Assembly: GCF_019175385.1 (NCBI RefSeq)
Contig: NC_083345.1
Location: forward strand, 15,400,027-15,464,026
DNA: 64,000 nucleotides
Origin: Lycium barbarum
Taxonomy: Eukaryota; Streptophyta; Magnoliopsida; Solanales; Solanaceae
Direction: 5' to 3'
Part shown: in pieces, positions 20,301-31,187 of the stretch
Layout: each line of letters begins with the position of its first letter
Numbering within the stretch: the stretch's first letter is position 1
Position numbers and translations under genes: made by a program
Notes under the pieces: model-generated
What the model was told of the DNA's origin: nothing
The model's database searches: none
The model's input: the letters and a program-made list of their open reading frames with translations, nothing else

Positions 20301-23300
20301 GATATGATTGAACAAAATAGAACATAAAGAGGTTCTAATTGATATGATTGAACAAAATAGAAAATAAAGAGGTTCTAATTGATATGATTGAACAAAATAG
20401 AAAATAAAGTAATCAGCATGTCTCCTTATCAATTTGGTTGACCAAAACGAAACAACCAACCCATCAAAGAAAAAGAAAAAAAGCAAAAGTAAAGAAGCAA
20501 AATGGTGTATCTATGTGACATGTTGTAGGAAGGAGAACGAGTTCACAGTTTGCGTATAATTAATTAGTACATTTTAGAAGAAAGCTTATTTGTGATGCTT
20601 ACTGTCTAGGCAGATTGAGAAAGAAAGTAGGGCACAAAAACCAAGGGGACAGTCTTTTTTTGAACAGTCTATTTTCAAAAACTAAGGGGACAGTCTAATT
20701 TCTAAACAGAGAGGGGAAGGGATATACTCCTGTTAAGGAGAAGGAAACATTGCTTTCTAAAGTTACTTGACTGAGTCAATTGCTATTGCCTTGCAGATCA
20801 ATGTGCGAAACATCAAAAGGATTTAGAAAATTTGAATCTGTTGACACAGCCTTTCAGAACGCTCAAGCTTTTCAGTATGGCGATGGTGCAGTACCTCAGG
20901 AAGTCGATAGCATATCTTTTGTCGCATCGATGGTGTATGTTCTTCAGTACCATTGCTGTACTTGCCTTAGTACTGCTTGTGACAACCGATGGTCCTCATG
21001 TAAAGGTATGCTTCTTCAATTTCATATGCTTGAAAGATGGTTACTTGTACCATCATCAGAATATATGCCTAGCATCCAAGGATGGGGCTTGTGTTCAATG
21101 AAGTGGGAAATGCATTGATACACCAAGATTCAAATCTCAAAAAAGACAAAAGAAGCTTGGGTGATTTTTCCCACCCGCCTAAGCCTTGGTGGGCAGAGTT
21201 ATTTGATATATGTGCTGGTGTGAGGTGATATGTACTTGGTGTAGTAGTCATGGTGCAACACAAGTTAGCTCGGATACTACCGTTATCTATAGACACACAC
21301 ATGCACATGCCTACCTAAGAAAAAGAATATATGCCTAGCATCCAAGGATGGGGCTTGTGTTCAATGAAGTGGGAAATGCCTTGATAGACCAAGATTCAAA
21401 TCTCAATAAAAAAAAAAAAGATTCAAATCTCAATAAAGACCAAAAAAGAAACTGGGTGATTTTTCCCACCCGCCTAAGCCTTGGTGGGCAGAGTTATTTG
21501 ATATATGTGCTGGTGTGAGGTGATATGTACTTGGTGTAGTAGTCATCGTGTGCGCAAGTTAGCTCGGATACTACTGTTATCTATAGACACATACATGCTC
21601 ATGCCTACCTAAGAAAAAGAATATATGCCTAGCATCCAAGGATGGGGCTTGTGTTCAATGAAGCGGGAAATGCCTTGATAGACCAAGATTCAAATCTCAA
21701 TAAAGACAAAAAAAGAAACTGGGTGATTTTTCCCACCCGCTTAAGCCTTGGTGGGCAGAGTTATTTGATATATTTGCCGGTGTGAGGTGATATGTACTTG
21801 GTGTAGTAGTCATCGTGCGCGCAAGTTAGCTCGGATACTACCGTTATATATAGACACACACATGCACATGCCTACCTAAGAAAAAGAACTTATTGCTTGT
21901 TGCTGGAAGTTGACAATTGGTCAACTGAAAACTGAGTTTTGACAATTGTTACATTGCTAAGTGAACTGTTTATATGGATCTTTTTGCCAATTTTTGATTA
22001 TTTTGTTAGGAGTTAGAAAATGTCAGATGTTTATTTTTCCTCAGCTTGTATGATACATCTGATGCTGAAAGGAATGGGATGGATATAGAGGATTCATATA
22101 TCTATCCAACTAGTTTTGAAGAGGCATTGTTTCGTGTTTATGGTACCTATTATGTTGTATTAAAACTCAGTCTCCTCAATGCTAATAGAACATTTCTGTT
22201 TCAACGCAGCATGTTGAGGAGGTTCTTAAATATCTCCAGTTTGTATTATGGTGGGTGGCTCTTGGTGTTGCATCTTCTATTGGCCTTGGTAAGCATCATT
22301 CTCTGTTAGATATTTTAGTTTCTGATGTTTAATGACTTCTATATTGGGGGGAGACTTATGTACTCAAGTCTCCATAAAAGGAGCTTGCTGATATGAACGG
22401 GGATTTAACTTGCTTCGTTCTAGCTTTTCCATAGAAACTTAGATTCTCTATTTTGTTGACATGTTGCAGGGTCTGGTTTGCACACTTTTGTCCTCTATCT
22501 GGGCCCTCATATTGCTTTATTTACGATAAAAGCAATGAAGTGTGGGCGAGTTGACCTCAAAATGGCTCCCTATGATACAATACAATTTCAAAGAACTCCT
22601 CTATGGCTTCGCAAAGATTGTTCAGAGTTTGGCCCCCCTGTATTTTCATCTTCACATGGCACAAGTGTTCCTCTTAGTAGCATACTGCCCCAAGTGCAGT
22701 TAGAGGCTGTTTTGTGGGGCCTTGGAACTGCACTTGGAGAGCTTCCCCCATATTTTATTTCAAGAGCAGGTTCGTCTACACTAACTTATGTCTGTAAGCC
22801 TACATCTGTATTGGCTAGATAGTACAACACCTGCAGCACTAACCTACTTTGAAGCTACTGGTCCTAGTATAATAGGCAGTTATACAACCTTGCAGGGTGT
22901 TTAAAGATATTCACCTTTAGTTTGGAAAGTTCTCCCCTTTTTCCAATCAAGAATCAAATTAGTTGCGATATGAGATTTGATTATCTTTTTTGAGTTTCAA
23001 ATGTGTGCCTTACGGGACTTGCTTTGTCTTCTGGGCCTTCAGTCTTTTAGAACAGAGGTAGACTGGTAGGAATTTGATTTTTCTCAACCAGTCAATCAGA
23101 TGTGCCTTGGAAGCCTAGATGTGCATAACTTTTGCTTTATCTTAGTAATTGTTTCAAATCTTGATAGATCAAGACCATAATTTGGGGACTTAAATATTAT
23201 CTAGATGTTCTCGAACTTGTCAGAAGTAAAAGAACATTTTGAGCTTTTAATCTTCAAGGTTCGATTTGCTAATGTATTTGCACACCTTTATGCAGCAAGC

Positions 23301-24997
23301 CTCTCGGGTAGTAGAGTGGACGCAATGGAAGAACTAGATGCAGCTTCTGAAAATAATGGATTTCTATCTGCTCGTCTGACTCAAATGAAGCGCTGGTTTC
23401 TTTCCCATGCCCATCGTTTGAACTTCTTCACAATTCTAATACTTGCTTCGGTTAGTCCAAATCTTTATTTTAGTATATCTTCTATTCATCCAGAGCACCA
23501 TGCACTGAGGATAAAATTCTTCCTAAAGCTATACACTAGAGCATCACCCTGCCTACAGCCCCACCCCCAAAATGCAGTTGATTTTTTGTTGACCGCAAAA
23601 ACAGATTTGGGTTTTAGTGCATAATGGTTTTAATTTGATTATGTCTCTGCAAACCACCGAACCTCCCATAACTACATACAGTAGTAGTAAAGGTGGTGAC
23701 CAGAACTTATGCAGGACAGAATAAAGTTGGCTTTTGGAGATGTTTGTCAGTCTGGCAAATTTGGAGAAACATTAATTTTTACCTGATAATAATCGAACAA
23801 ATGTGTTGGTCCAGCAACTTTGGCAATTGTGTGATACGGTATCTTTTTGAAGAAATTTTGTTTGGATTTTGAAAATGCATTGTGATTATTCAAAACTTGG
23901 GAAGATCCCAACAATTGTAGTATAATCTACAAAAAGTATCAGAACTGGGACATACAGGACAACTTATAAGCTGCTTTAGATAAGCTAAACCAAATGGGTC
24001 CAATTATTCTTTTGGGCTTATTTTAAGCACAAAATGGCTTTAAGCTGACCAGCCAAACACTCAAAAAAGCTGAAAACAGCTTATAAGCAACTTATAAGTC
24101 AATCCAAACGGGCTCAATATATTTTCAATTATTATTTTCTGGCTTATCATTTCTCTTTTCCTTTTCTATAGTTTTGGATTCAACTGGGTATGGTGGTAGC
24201 TTTCCGTTTACGTGCATATATATATTCTCAAATACTATATACTGTTCTAATGGAAGTGTCTTTTGTAGGTTCCAAATCCTCTATTTGATCTTGCTGGCAT
24301 AATGTGTGGACAATTTGGGATCCCATTTTGGGAGTTCTTTTTCGCAACTTTGATTGGAAAGGCTATCATAAAAACTCACATACAGGTCTGTCTACTCTCC
24401 TGAGTTTCCTCATCTTAGATGCAGTTTCAATTTAGTTTAGTTTTGGCTTTATGTAAGATCTTTTCATTTGCTTTCTCGGCTACCTTTTTCAGACTGGCCA
24501 ATTTATTTAACATGTTGATTCTGATAGAGAGGTGCTATTTGACTATCCTTCTGCAGACCGTGTTTATAATATCTGTTTGCAACAATCAACTTCTTTATTG
24601 GGTGGAAACTGAGTTGATTCGGATGCTTAGTTTTATTCCCGGTCTTGAAACCATGTTACCTAACATCATTGCCAAGCTCCATTCCATGAAAGACAAGTAT
24701 ATGGCTACCAAAACTCCTTCAGCTTCAAATATAAAGGTAATATTCATCTAATTCTCTTTTACATGATTACAGATTTCTTTTTTGCTGATTCAATAGTTTA
24801 TGGTTCTTCATCTTAATTTATACTCATATTCTTGACAGGTGAACAAATGGGATTTCTCATTTGCCTCAGTTTGGAACGGCGTGGTTACAATCATGCTACT
24901 GAACTTTTTCGTTAAGATTGTAAATGCTACTGCACAAAGGTATTTAAAGAAACAGCAAGAAAATGAATTGGCTGGTCTGAAGAACAAATCATCCTGA
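17323..24997 (+). CDS. KMS1: KMS1/KMS2-like vacuole membrane protein 1 (VMP1) homologue, 8 exons
   Basis: Exons: 17323-17398, 20797-21005, 22210-22288, 22470-22769, 23296-23450, 24269-24385, 24557-24736, 24839-24997. They total 1275 nt, or 424 aa, with matching phases. I recognise the product as the plant homologue of VMP1, called KMS1/KMS2 in Arabidopsis (about 416 aa), an ER multi-span protein needed for ER export and Golgi integrity. The N-terminus is hydrophilic, with one membrane segment at about residues 72-89. A VTT/SNARE-associated (DedA-like) region spans about residues 115-312, including [18 protein letters not shown] and [17 protein letters not shown]. The Lys-rich C-terminus is cytosolic-looking. 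Introns 2-7 are GT-AG. Intron 1 keeps frame only with a GC donor (TCAG/GCAGGT at 17399); a GT donor four bases later would shift the frame. Which of the two paralogues it represents is not resolved. Confidence 0.93.
17569..17744. mobile_element. PIF/Harbinger-like MITE in intron 1
   Basis: The ends are GGGGTTATTTTGTACGCGGG and the inverse-like CCGCAAACCAAACGACC. The interior TCCCGGGATAATTTAGTCCG matches the family at 7908 and 54050. A possible TTA/TTT 3-bp flank is imperfect. Confidence 0.7.
17795..17810. repeat. Poly-G run in intron 1
   Basis: An uninterrupted run of 16 G follows shorter G runs. Similar runs occur at 27083 (C), 31672 (C), 27823 (G) and 43340 (G). Run length is prone to sequencing error. 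Confidence 0.8.
20288..20407. repeat. 40-bp tandem repeat, three copies, in intron 1
   Basis: Units start at 20288, 20328 and 20368 and differ by about one base. Each holds AGAGGTTCTAATTGATATGA then TTGAACAAAATAGAA. A related inverted phrase (AGAACCTCTAATTGA) lies just upstream at 20244. The near-identity suggests recent expansion. Confidence 0.92.
21058..21888. repeat. Tandem triplication of a SINE-like unit (266-294 bp) in intron 2
   Basis: Units start at 21058, 21324 and 21618. Each begins AGAATATATGCCTAGCATCC and ends ATGCCTACCTAAGAAAA. The middle (TTTTTCCCACCCGCCTAAGC, TATTTGATATATGTGCTGGT, AAGTTAGCTCGGATACTAC) resembles a dispersed Solanaceae retroposon also seen decayed at 11026. The unit starts just 52 bases after the exon 2 donor, so the first unit includes intron-specific sequence. 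That sequence was copied with the repeat, which points to local tandem duplication and not independent insertion. Confidence 0.9.
23950..24120. mobile_element. Probable MITE in intron 5
   Basis: The left part has ACAACTTATAAGCTGCTTTA. The right part has the inverse-like CAGCTTATAAGCAACTTATAAGT and CCAAACGGGC. This ACTTATAAGC family is common in plant introns. Target duplication was not resolved. Confidence 0.55.
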
Positions 24998-25300
24998 GGG
25001 CAATCAGATACTTCAATCTCATAGATTTGTTTTACGTTCCAGCTTTTTCTTTTCGCTAGCTACCTTTGTCAAATGGTCAGAAATAGGGTTTACGAAACAA
25101 TTGGTGGATTTGGTGATTACGATGGAAGCTACTTGGAGACTCGGCACCAGCAAGTCCATTTCAGAAACTTTGTACAAAAGAACATTAGTCTCACAAGTTC
25201 ATTGACTATTATGTAACTTCAAGAGAAACATTATTTTAGGGGTGCCAATGAAGTGCCATTGTTGACAAAATTGGAGATTCAGGAAATTGGAAACTCATTA
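24998..25300 (+). other. 3' untranslated region / downstream flank of the KMS1-like gene
   Basis: Follows the TGA at 24995-24997. The poly-A site is not identifiable by eye. Part of it (about 25120-25300) is repeated diverged at 56650-56850; both hold AGTGCCATTGTTGACAAA. Confidence 0.55.
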
Positions 25301-25650
25301 TTGGGCAGATGCTCCAACATTTAGAAAGTGAAGATACCATTTTCTGCATTTATAAACAGGCCTGTGTTTTAAGCATAGCAAATTATCAGTGCTCTATCCA
25401 ACCCTCTTTTTGCTTTTCTCCGTTAATTCATCGGTTCGTACAAGTTGTGCTTGGCATGGACGAAAGATTGTATTGTACCGTGTGCTGGTATCTTTTTATG
25501 TGTCATCAGTGCTTGGATGTTCTGTTCTCTGATATCGCGTTTGCGCTAAAAATCTTTCCTAGGATCATCTCGTCCATTGGCATTCTGATCGTGATCATCC
25601 ATAGATAGTCTAGCACTTTTAGTCAGGGTTCCTGATAGTCGCAGCTCTGG

Positions 25651-25891
25651 TACCCGCAAGGGTGGCTCAGTTGGTTGAGCATGGGGCTTTCATAATGGAG
25701 GTCTTAGGTTTGAAACCCCCTGCCTATGACAGTAGGAGATTTGCCTTCTGGGTCGAGCTCGTCGCACGGGGCATGCCTAATGCAAGTTACCTCTCCTGTG
25801 TGGTTTGCGAGCTATTGCACAGGAGCTGGGTTTACCCTGTGCGCACCCAAAGGGTAGCGGCTACGGATTTCGATGTCATAAAAAAAAAAGG
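25651..25891 (+). mobile_element. tRNA-derived SINE (SolS-like), plus strand
   Basis: The A box TGGCTCAGTTGG is at 25663-25674 and the B-box-like GGTTTGAAACC at 25707-25717. The tail is ATAAAAAAAAAAGG. Target duplications TAGTCGCAGCTCTGG (25636-25650) and TAGTCGTAGCTTTGG (25892-25906) match at 13 of 15 positions. It belongs to the same family as 13560-13804. The open reading frame across it is an artefact of the SINE. Confidence 0.9.
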
Positions 25892-25906
25892 TAGTCGTAG
25901 CTTTGG

Positions 25907-26434
25907 GATAGGAAAGTTTATTCACTTTTGTTACGAAGGGGAGCCTTGGAGCAACTATGACTTCTTGTGTTCTATAGGCCATATATTTGAGTCGTGGAAT
26001 CACTGATGCTGGCGTAAGGGTATGTTCCATATGACGTATAGAATTAGCATTGATGCTTGCACTAGGATAGACTGTCTATATCTTATCTCCTTGAGGTGCT
26101 ACCCTTTTTCAGACCCTGTTTCAGCAGGATACTTTGTGCCGGTTGCCGTTTTTATGGGCAGACCTTATCAGTTCTATACTTCTTTGGTCTCCCTTTTTTA
26201 ATATTTTTTTTCAAGCTTTGACAATCAAGTTCGTGTTACTTCTCTATTATCTGAACCCTTATTTTATGTTCCTCATTTTAATCATGTAACATTATTGTAC
26301 ATAAGGTTTTCATAAAGGTATCTCAACACTTCTACTGCTAAATCTCATTGTATGAATTTTCAAGCAAACATATAATGATTCTTCATCCGTTTTATTTATT
26401 TAAGATGGAAATTTTGGGCCATATGGCCCTTGAG
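25907..26434. other. Intergenic DNA, no gene seen
   Basis: T-rich, no recognisable element. Confidence 0.45.
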
Positions 26435-26443
26435 TTGTAACAG

Positions 26444-26822
26444 GGGCAATTCTGTCCTCATTTCGGGGTGGTCTTTAATTTTTTCCCATTAAATTGGTGA
26501 TCTTTAATTTTTCTTTTTGGTTTTGGGTTCGAACACCAGCTCAGTCAATTTTTTTTTAAAAAAAATCACAAGACAGAGTTTTGCATGAATTAAGGCAAAA
26601 TTCTGCCTAGGCAGAGTTTTGAAGGCAAAATTCAAAATTCTGCCTTGCGAATCCAAACCTCTGCCTTGTGAAATTCCTTTTTTTTTTTTTTTTTTTTACT
26701 GAGCTGGGGTTCGAACCTAGGACCTCGGAGTATTAGGTGAAGGCCAAAAATTAAAGACCACCAATTTGAGGGACAAAAATTAAAGACCACCTCAGAAGAA
26801 CGGCAATCCGCGCAAAACAATG
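26444..26822. mobile_element. Mutator-type MITE (GGGCAATT family)
   Basis: A perfect 9-bp duplication, TTGTAACAG, lies at 26435-26443 and 26823-26831. The left arm has GGGCAATTCTGTCC then GGTGGTCTTTAAT. The right arm is the inverse (AATTAAAGACCACC, ACGGCAATCCGCGC). Inner arms carry GGCAGAGTTTTG and its inverse. This is the best-delimited copy of the family in the window. Confidence 0.88.
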
Positions 26823-27008
26823 TTGTAACAGTGGCTTAGGGCATTGGACCATTAATATTTAGTTAGGGTTTTATTTTTTCTCTCTCTTTTTGTATACTGT
26901 TTAACAAGAAATAGAAATGATTCAATCGAGTAGCTGTGGGGAAAAAAAAAAAAAAGAGAGAGAGAGTACCAGTGATCAAAAGGAAATTAAATTCGACCTA
27001 TTTAATAA

Positions 27009-27934
27009 GAGTGAAAATCGTTTTCACCCCCAACTTTGCTTTAAAAATTAAATTTTTCCCTTAACTTTGAAAAATAGTCATTCTCCCCCCCCCCCCCCCC
27101 CCGCCCCTATCTTAATTGACTTTTTAAAATTCCTATTTTACCCTTACATTATCAACTTGTCTTTTTTACTTTTACTTCTTTAAAATCATGATTTTTTTTA
27201 ATCTCTTTAATCTATGTAAATAATTTCCTGTAAAAAATAAATATTATTTTCGAGACGGAAAAAAAAAAAGAGAAATAATAGTTGATTATATAACTTAATG
27301 CAGTTCTATAATGAAATAAATTAGAAGAAAAAAATTCTTTTTATTGATAATAATCAAAAGTCTGATATCTATTTATACAAGTAAAAATAACATTGTAATA
27401 ATAACTTAATAAATATCTTTCAATGCAGGTAATACAAAATAATTAATAAAATTAGAGTTATATTCCATAACAAATTCCTAAAAGATTATCTATTTATATT
27501 ATAAGTGAATTTCAATCAAAAATCGTTTATATATTGACAATAGAGAATAAGAGAGTAGTGAAACTAAATATACATATACACATATATGTAAAAATAACAG
27601 GTAATATGCGTGTGTGTATATATATACATATATTAAATTATCAACCATAAAAAGTAACATTATATTTTGTGATAAATTCATAAAAGGATTGTTATAATAT
27701 GAATTTAAATAAAAATCTATAAATACCTAGGTTAAAAAAAATTATATATAAAAAAGTATTATATAGATGGAGGATTGAAAATGTTAAGGGTAAAATAGAC
27801 ATTGCATAGGATAAAAAAGGAGGGGGGGGGGGGGGGAGGGAGGAGGGAGGGGGGAGAATGTTTATTGTTCATAATTGAGGGAGGAGGGATTTAATTTTTA
27901 AAGCAAAATTGGCGGGTGAAAATTATTTTCACCC
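27009..27934. mobile_element. Mutator-type MITE, 926 bp
   Basis: A 9-bp duplication, ATTTAATAA, lies at 27000-27008 and 27935-27943. Inverted arms begin GAGTGAAAATCGTTTTCACCC and end in the inverse of GGGTGAAAATAATTTTCACCC. Both arms share TTTGCTTTAAAAATTAAAT. Poly-C (27083-27102) and poly-G (27823-27840) runs sit at mirror positions in the two arms. There is no transposase. Confidence 0.88.
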
Positions 27935-27943
27935 ATTTAATAA

Positions 27944-28534
27944 TTCCACTGGATTTGTGATTATAGTAGGTGTCATCATCACTTGCGTAATCTTTATATT
28001 ATTCTATTATTCTATTTTTCTATTAATTATTCTATTAATAGTCAGTAATCATAGCTTAAATCACGATAATTGAACCCACAACTATTTGCCATTTTATAAA
28101 TTCAACCCTTATTAAACTTTACACGTTGGTCTTCGTGTCCACGTGGCATACATCCTAATCACTATACTGTCGTAACTTAATTAATTGTGATGATCAATTA
28201 TTATATAATCTCAGTTTCCTCCAGGTCAGGTAATTGTTATTAACAAATCAATTTGGATTCCTTCGCTTCAATAAGAATCCAAAGATAATGTGGCGATGTT
28301 ATCTACTAATTTAATGCATAAGAACATATCTTCACTTAATAAACCTTTGTCCCATTAGGCCATTACCCCATTCTTTATTCATATAGGACAACTAATGGAA
28401 TATTAAGTAGTTGGTTTCAACCTTAGGGCTTCCTACAATCAAGGTCTAGTCTAGCTTAAATAATAAAAGTGGATATGTGCATGTATATGTAAATATATAC
28501 TGTATTATTTATATATTAATAAAAAAATTAATAT
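27944..28534. other. Intergenic DNA with a block duplicated at 57.2 kb
   Basis: No gene. The block 28090-28420 aligns, diverged, with 57170-57460; shared phrases include CCTAATCACTA, AAGAATCCAAAGATAATG and AAACCTTTGT in the same order. Confidence 0.7.
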
Positions 28535-28700
28535 AGTTTGTAGTGAAGTGATAAGTATTTCTTCATTCTTAACGAAAGTCTCGGATTCGAGCTTGGATAT
28601 GACCTAATCTTTGTTAGGTAGCTCTTTACCCAAAATGTGAGACTTCCAAGCCTGAATTTAAATTTAGTCGGATTCCAATACATTACCAATTACGAAAAAT
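28535..28700 (+). mobile_element. SINE (SolS-like, tRNA head), degraded
   Basis: The head TAGTGAAGTGATAAG is A-box-like and TCTCGGATTCGAGC is B-box-like. The body TTTGTTAGGTAGCTCTTTACC ... TTTAGTCGGATTCCAATACA matches a Solanaceae SINE body I recognise. Target duplication was not resolved. Confidence 0.65.
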
Positions 28701-30148
28701 CATTTATTTTTAATCTATACCATCCCATCTAGGGGGTTGGGGCATGTGGGGGTGGGGGAGACAAGAAAGCAACTACTTTTGACAAATTAAGTAATGATGA
28801 ATTATATACTGAAGCATGTAGGGTCTAGTAAATGCATTTAGTTAGAAAGTTGATAATGGGGTCCAACTTGCTTAGTGACTGAAATGTGGGGCTTTATTGC
28901 TAGGTGATTTCATTGTCAGGAACCACACTAGGTTTTAATAATATTAGTGGTAGATCCAATGTTTGTTTCCTATGGCTTGAATAGTAAGTAACTCACATCT
29001 ACTGTTCATGGTTTTCTTTTATTTTTCTTTTAAATTCTTATTTAATTTACTTTTGACAAGTTTACCTTTTTGAAGATGTCTTCATTATTTCACTAAATTT
29101 TGTCTCATCATAATTTTAGGAGGAAATGAGATTTCTTATTCTTTTACCATTTGAATAAAAGAAAATATATTTGGTGATCTTCTATGTGTAAAAATTAAAA
29201 AATCTTTTATAAAAAAGTCATAAAACTAAACTTACTCAATCAAAGTTAATTAATATGTGTCTTCACCTCATAAAATTATCTAACTATAATAAGTTGATGT
29301 TCTTAGGTGTAAATCCAATGCACATAAGTTTTTATCTTATATCTTCTCGGTACGTGATTCCTCAACTTATTTTAATTGTATTGAGACATAGTTATTATTG
29401 TTGAAGTACTTTATTTTCATTTTGTTCGTATGTATAATTTATATTTTTGTTTTATAGTCTCATGCAATGTTCATCAATAATTCAACTTCTTAGTTATACT
29501 AAACCTCAAATTTCTTGTTTTAAGAGAAGGTTTAGTATGGATTATAGAATTACGTATTATCTAACTTTTAAACCCAAAATAATAGAAATAGTCTTTTTTT
29601 AGTTTAAGAAAATGTTGGCACTATAAGCTGAAATTGAAGGGATGATATGGCAAATTTTGGTGAAAGTTTGCCATATCTTTTTTTTTACTGATCACCTCAT
29701 TAGAAAATGACATGGCTTGATTACCTTTATTTACATTAAATTGTTTCAAATTAGTTGGGATTTTACAACTAGCTTGATGGAGATCTAAGGTGAGAATTTC
29801 TTGGAACTGGTCTAGTTGTCGAATCATTATTGGAGTAGCATTCTTGAAAATAAATATTCAAAACATAATATGACGACTGAATGAATTATTGTTATCTGGC
29901 TACTTGTGCTTATGTGAGAGATATCATTGGTAGATTATTCAAGGTAAGTGTAAGCGGACTCATTATCATCATTATAAGAAAGAGAGAGATCTAAGATGAG
30001 AATTTTGAATTGAATATCTAAATGAACCTTCTAGGTGACCACGTTATACATATATACCATACACATTAATAAATGATGAATCAAATCTGATTTGAACATT
30101 GTGTTAATTACAAAAATAAAAGTATATAACTATTTATTTATTACATTA
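28701..30148. other. Intergenic DNA, no gene seen
   Basis: AT-rich. Small open frames (for example 29621-29827 on the minus strand) show no motif. Confidence 0.45.
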
Positions 30149-31062
30149 CTAGATTGCCTATGCCCATGCTGCGCACGGGTCCAACACTTCGGATTATAGT
30201 GTATCTATGTATATGTAGTTGTGTTTAAATAATAATAATAATATATATATATATATACTATGTTCAAAATACGATTAATATAACATTATAGTTTGTGCTC
30301 CGTATCTAAAACTTTATTTTATTCGTGTTTGCTACAAAAATTTATTAATACTTTTTAAAAGAGAAGACTTGTTTAAAAGAAAACTATTTTCCTCTCTTTG
30401 AGATAAAATAATAGCAATATTTAAGCATCAGTTGATATTTTCAATTTTAATTCGATTAATTTAAAAGTGTAAAATACTTATTATTTTTTATCAAATTTTG
30501 ATTTGGATAATTCTAATTCACATTATTAAATTAATTTTACATGTTTGAAACGAAACAAAGTAGAAATTAATTTTCTATTTAAACGAAAAAATGCTATTTT
30601 TTAATTTTTAGTAAATATTTTCGGTTTAACTCATTTTACTTGTCATGTTGTCTTTTGCATGGTTTTTTAAGGAAACGTGAATTAGAATTATAATTTGACT
30701 AATTTATCTTATTCATTATTTGATTTTCATTTCGGAAACAGCCGCCCTACCTTTCAAGGTGGGGGTTAGGTCTGCGTACACTCTACCCTCCCCAGACCCC
30801 ACTCAGTGGGATTATACTGGGCTTGTTGTTGTTGTATTATTTGATTTTCATTTGATATTAATCTCTTTTCACATTTATTGGAGTAAGAAAAAAATAAAAA
30901 AGTAATTAAATTGTATCTTATTTTTTAAATATATATATTTTAAGTATATTTATTTTAGTAAACATAATAAATAAATGACATGGCGGAATAGCAATAAAAA
31001 AGTAGGACCGAACACGGACGACGATCTTGCCTCTGTAAACCGGCTCTTCTATATAGTAGTAA
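30149..31062 (-). mobile_element. Helitron-like non-autonomous element, minus strand
   Basis: The minus-strand 3' end reads CCCGTGCGCAGCATGGG, a GC-rich hairpin, then GCAATCTAG followed by T. This fits the hairpin plus CTAG terminus of plant Helitrons. The proposed 5' end near 31062 reads ACTACTATATAGAAGAGCCGG on the minus strand, like known plant Helitron starts, although the exact TC is not seen. There is no target duplication, as expected. There is no Rep/helicase ORF. It contains a TS SINE fragment at 30733. Confidence 0.55.
30733..30835 (+). mobile_element. 5'-truncated TS-type SINE
   Basis: It contains AAGGTGGGGGTTAGGTCTGC, CTCTACCCTCCCCAGACCCC and a terminal TTGTTGTTGTTG. This 3' portion with a TTG tail is diagnostic of the tobacco TS SINE. 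A perfect 18-bp target duplication (ATTATTTGATTTTCATTT) lies at 30715-30732 and 30836-30853. Confidence 0.93.
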
Positions 31063-31187
31063 TAGTAAAGTAATACATATAATTTTTTTTTTTATCAAAT
31101 TTTGATTTAGATAATTCTAATTCAAATTATTATATTAATTTTACATGTTTAAGATGAAACGAAGTAGAAATTTGATTTTCTATTTAA

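Noticed and set aside
20780..21118. 112-codon plus frame overlapping exon 2
   Set aside because: It is a shadow of exon 2 in another frame; the KMS1 frame matches the family, this one does not.
25662..26006. 114-codon plus frame
   Set aside because: It is the translation of a SINE and flank. A near-identical reading occurs in the second SINE at 13488-13793.
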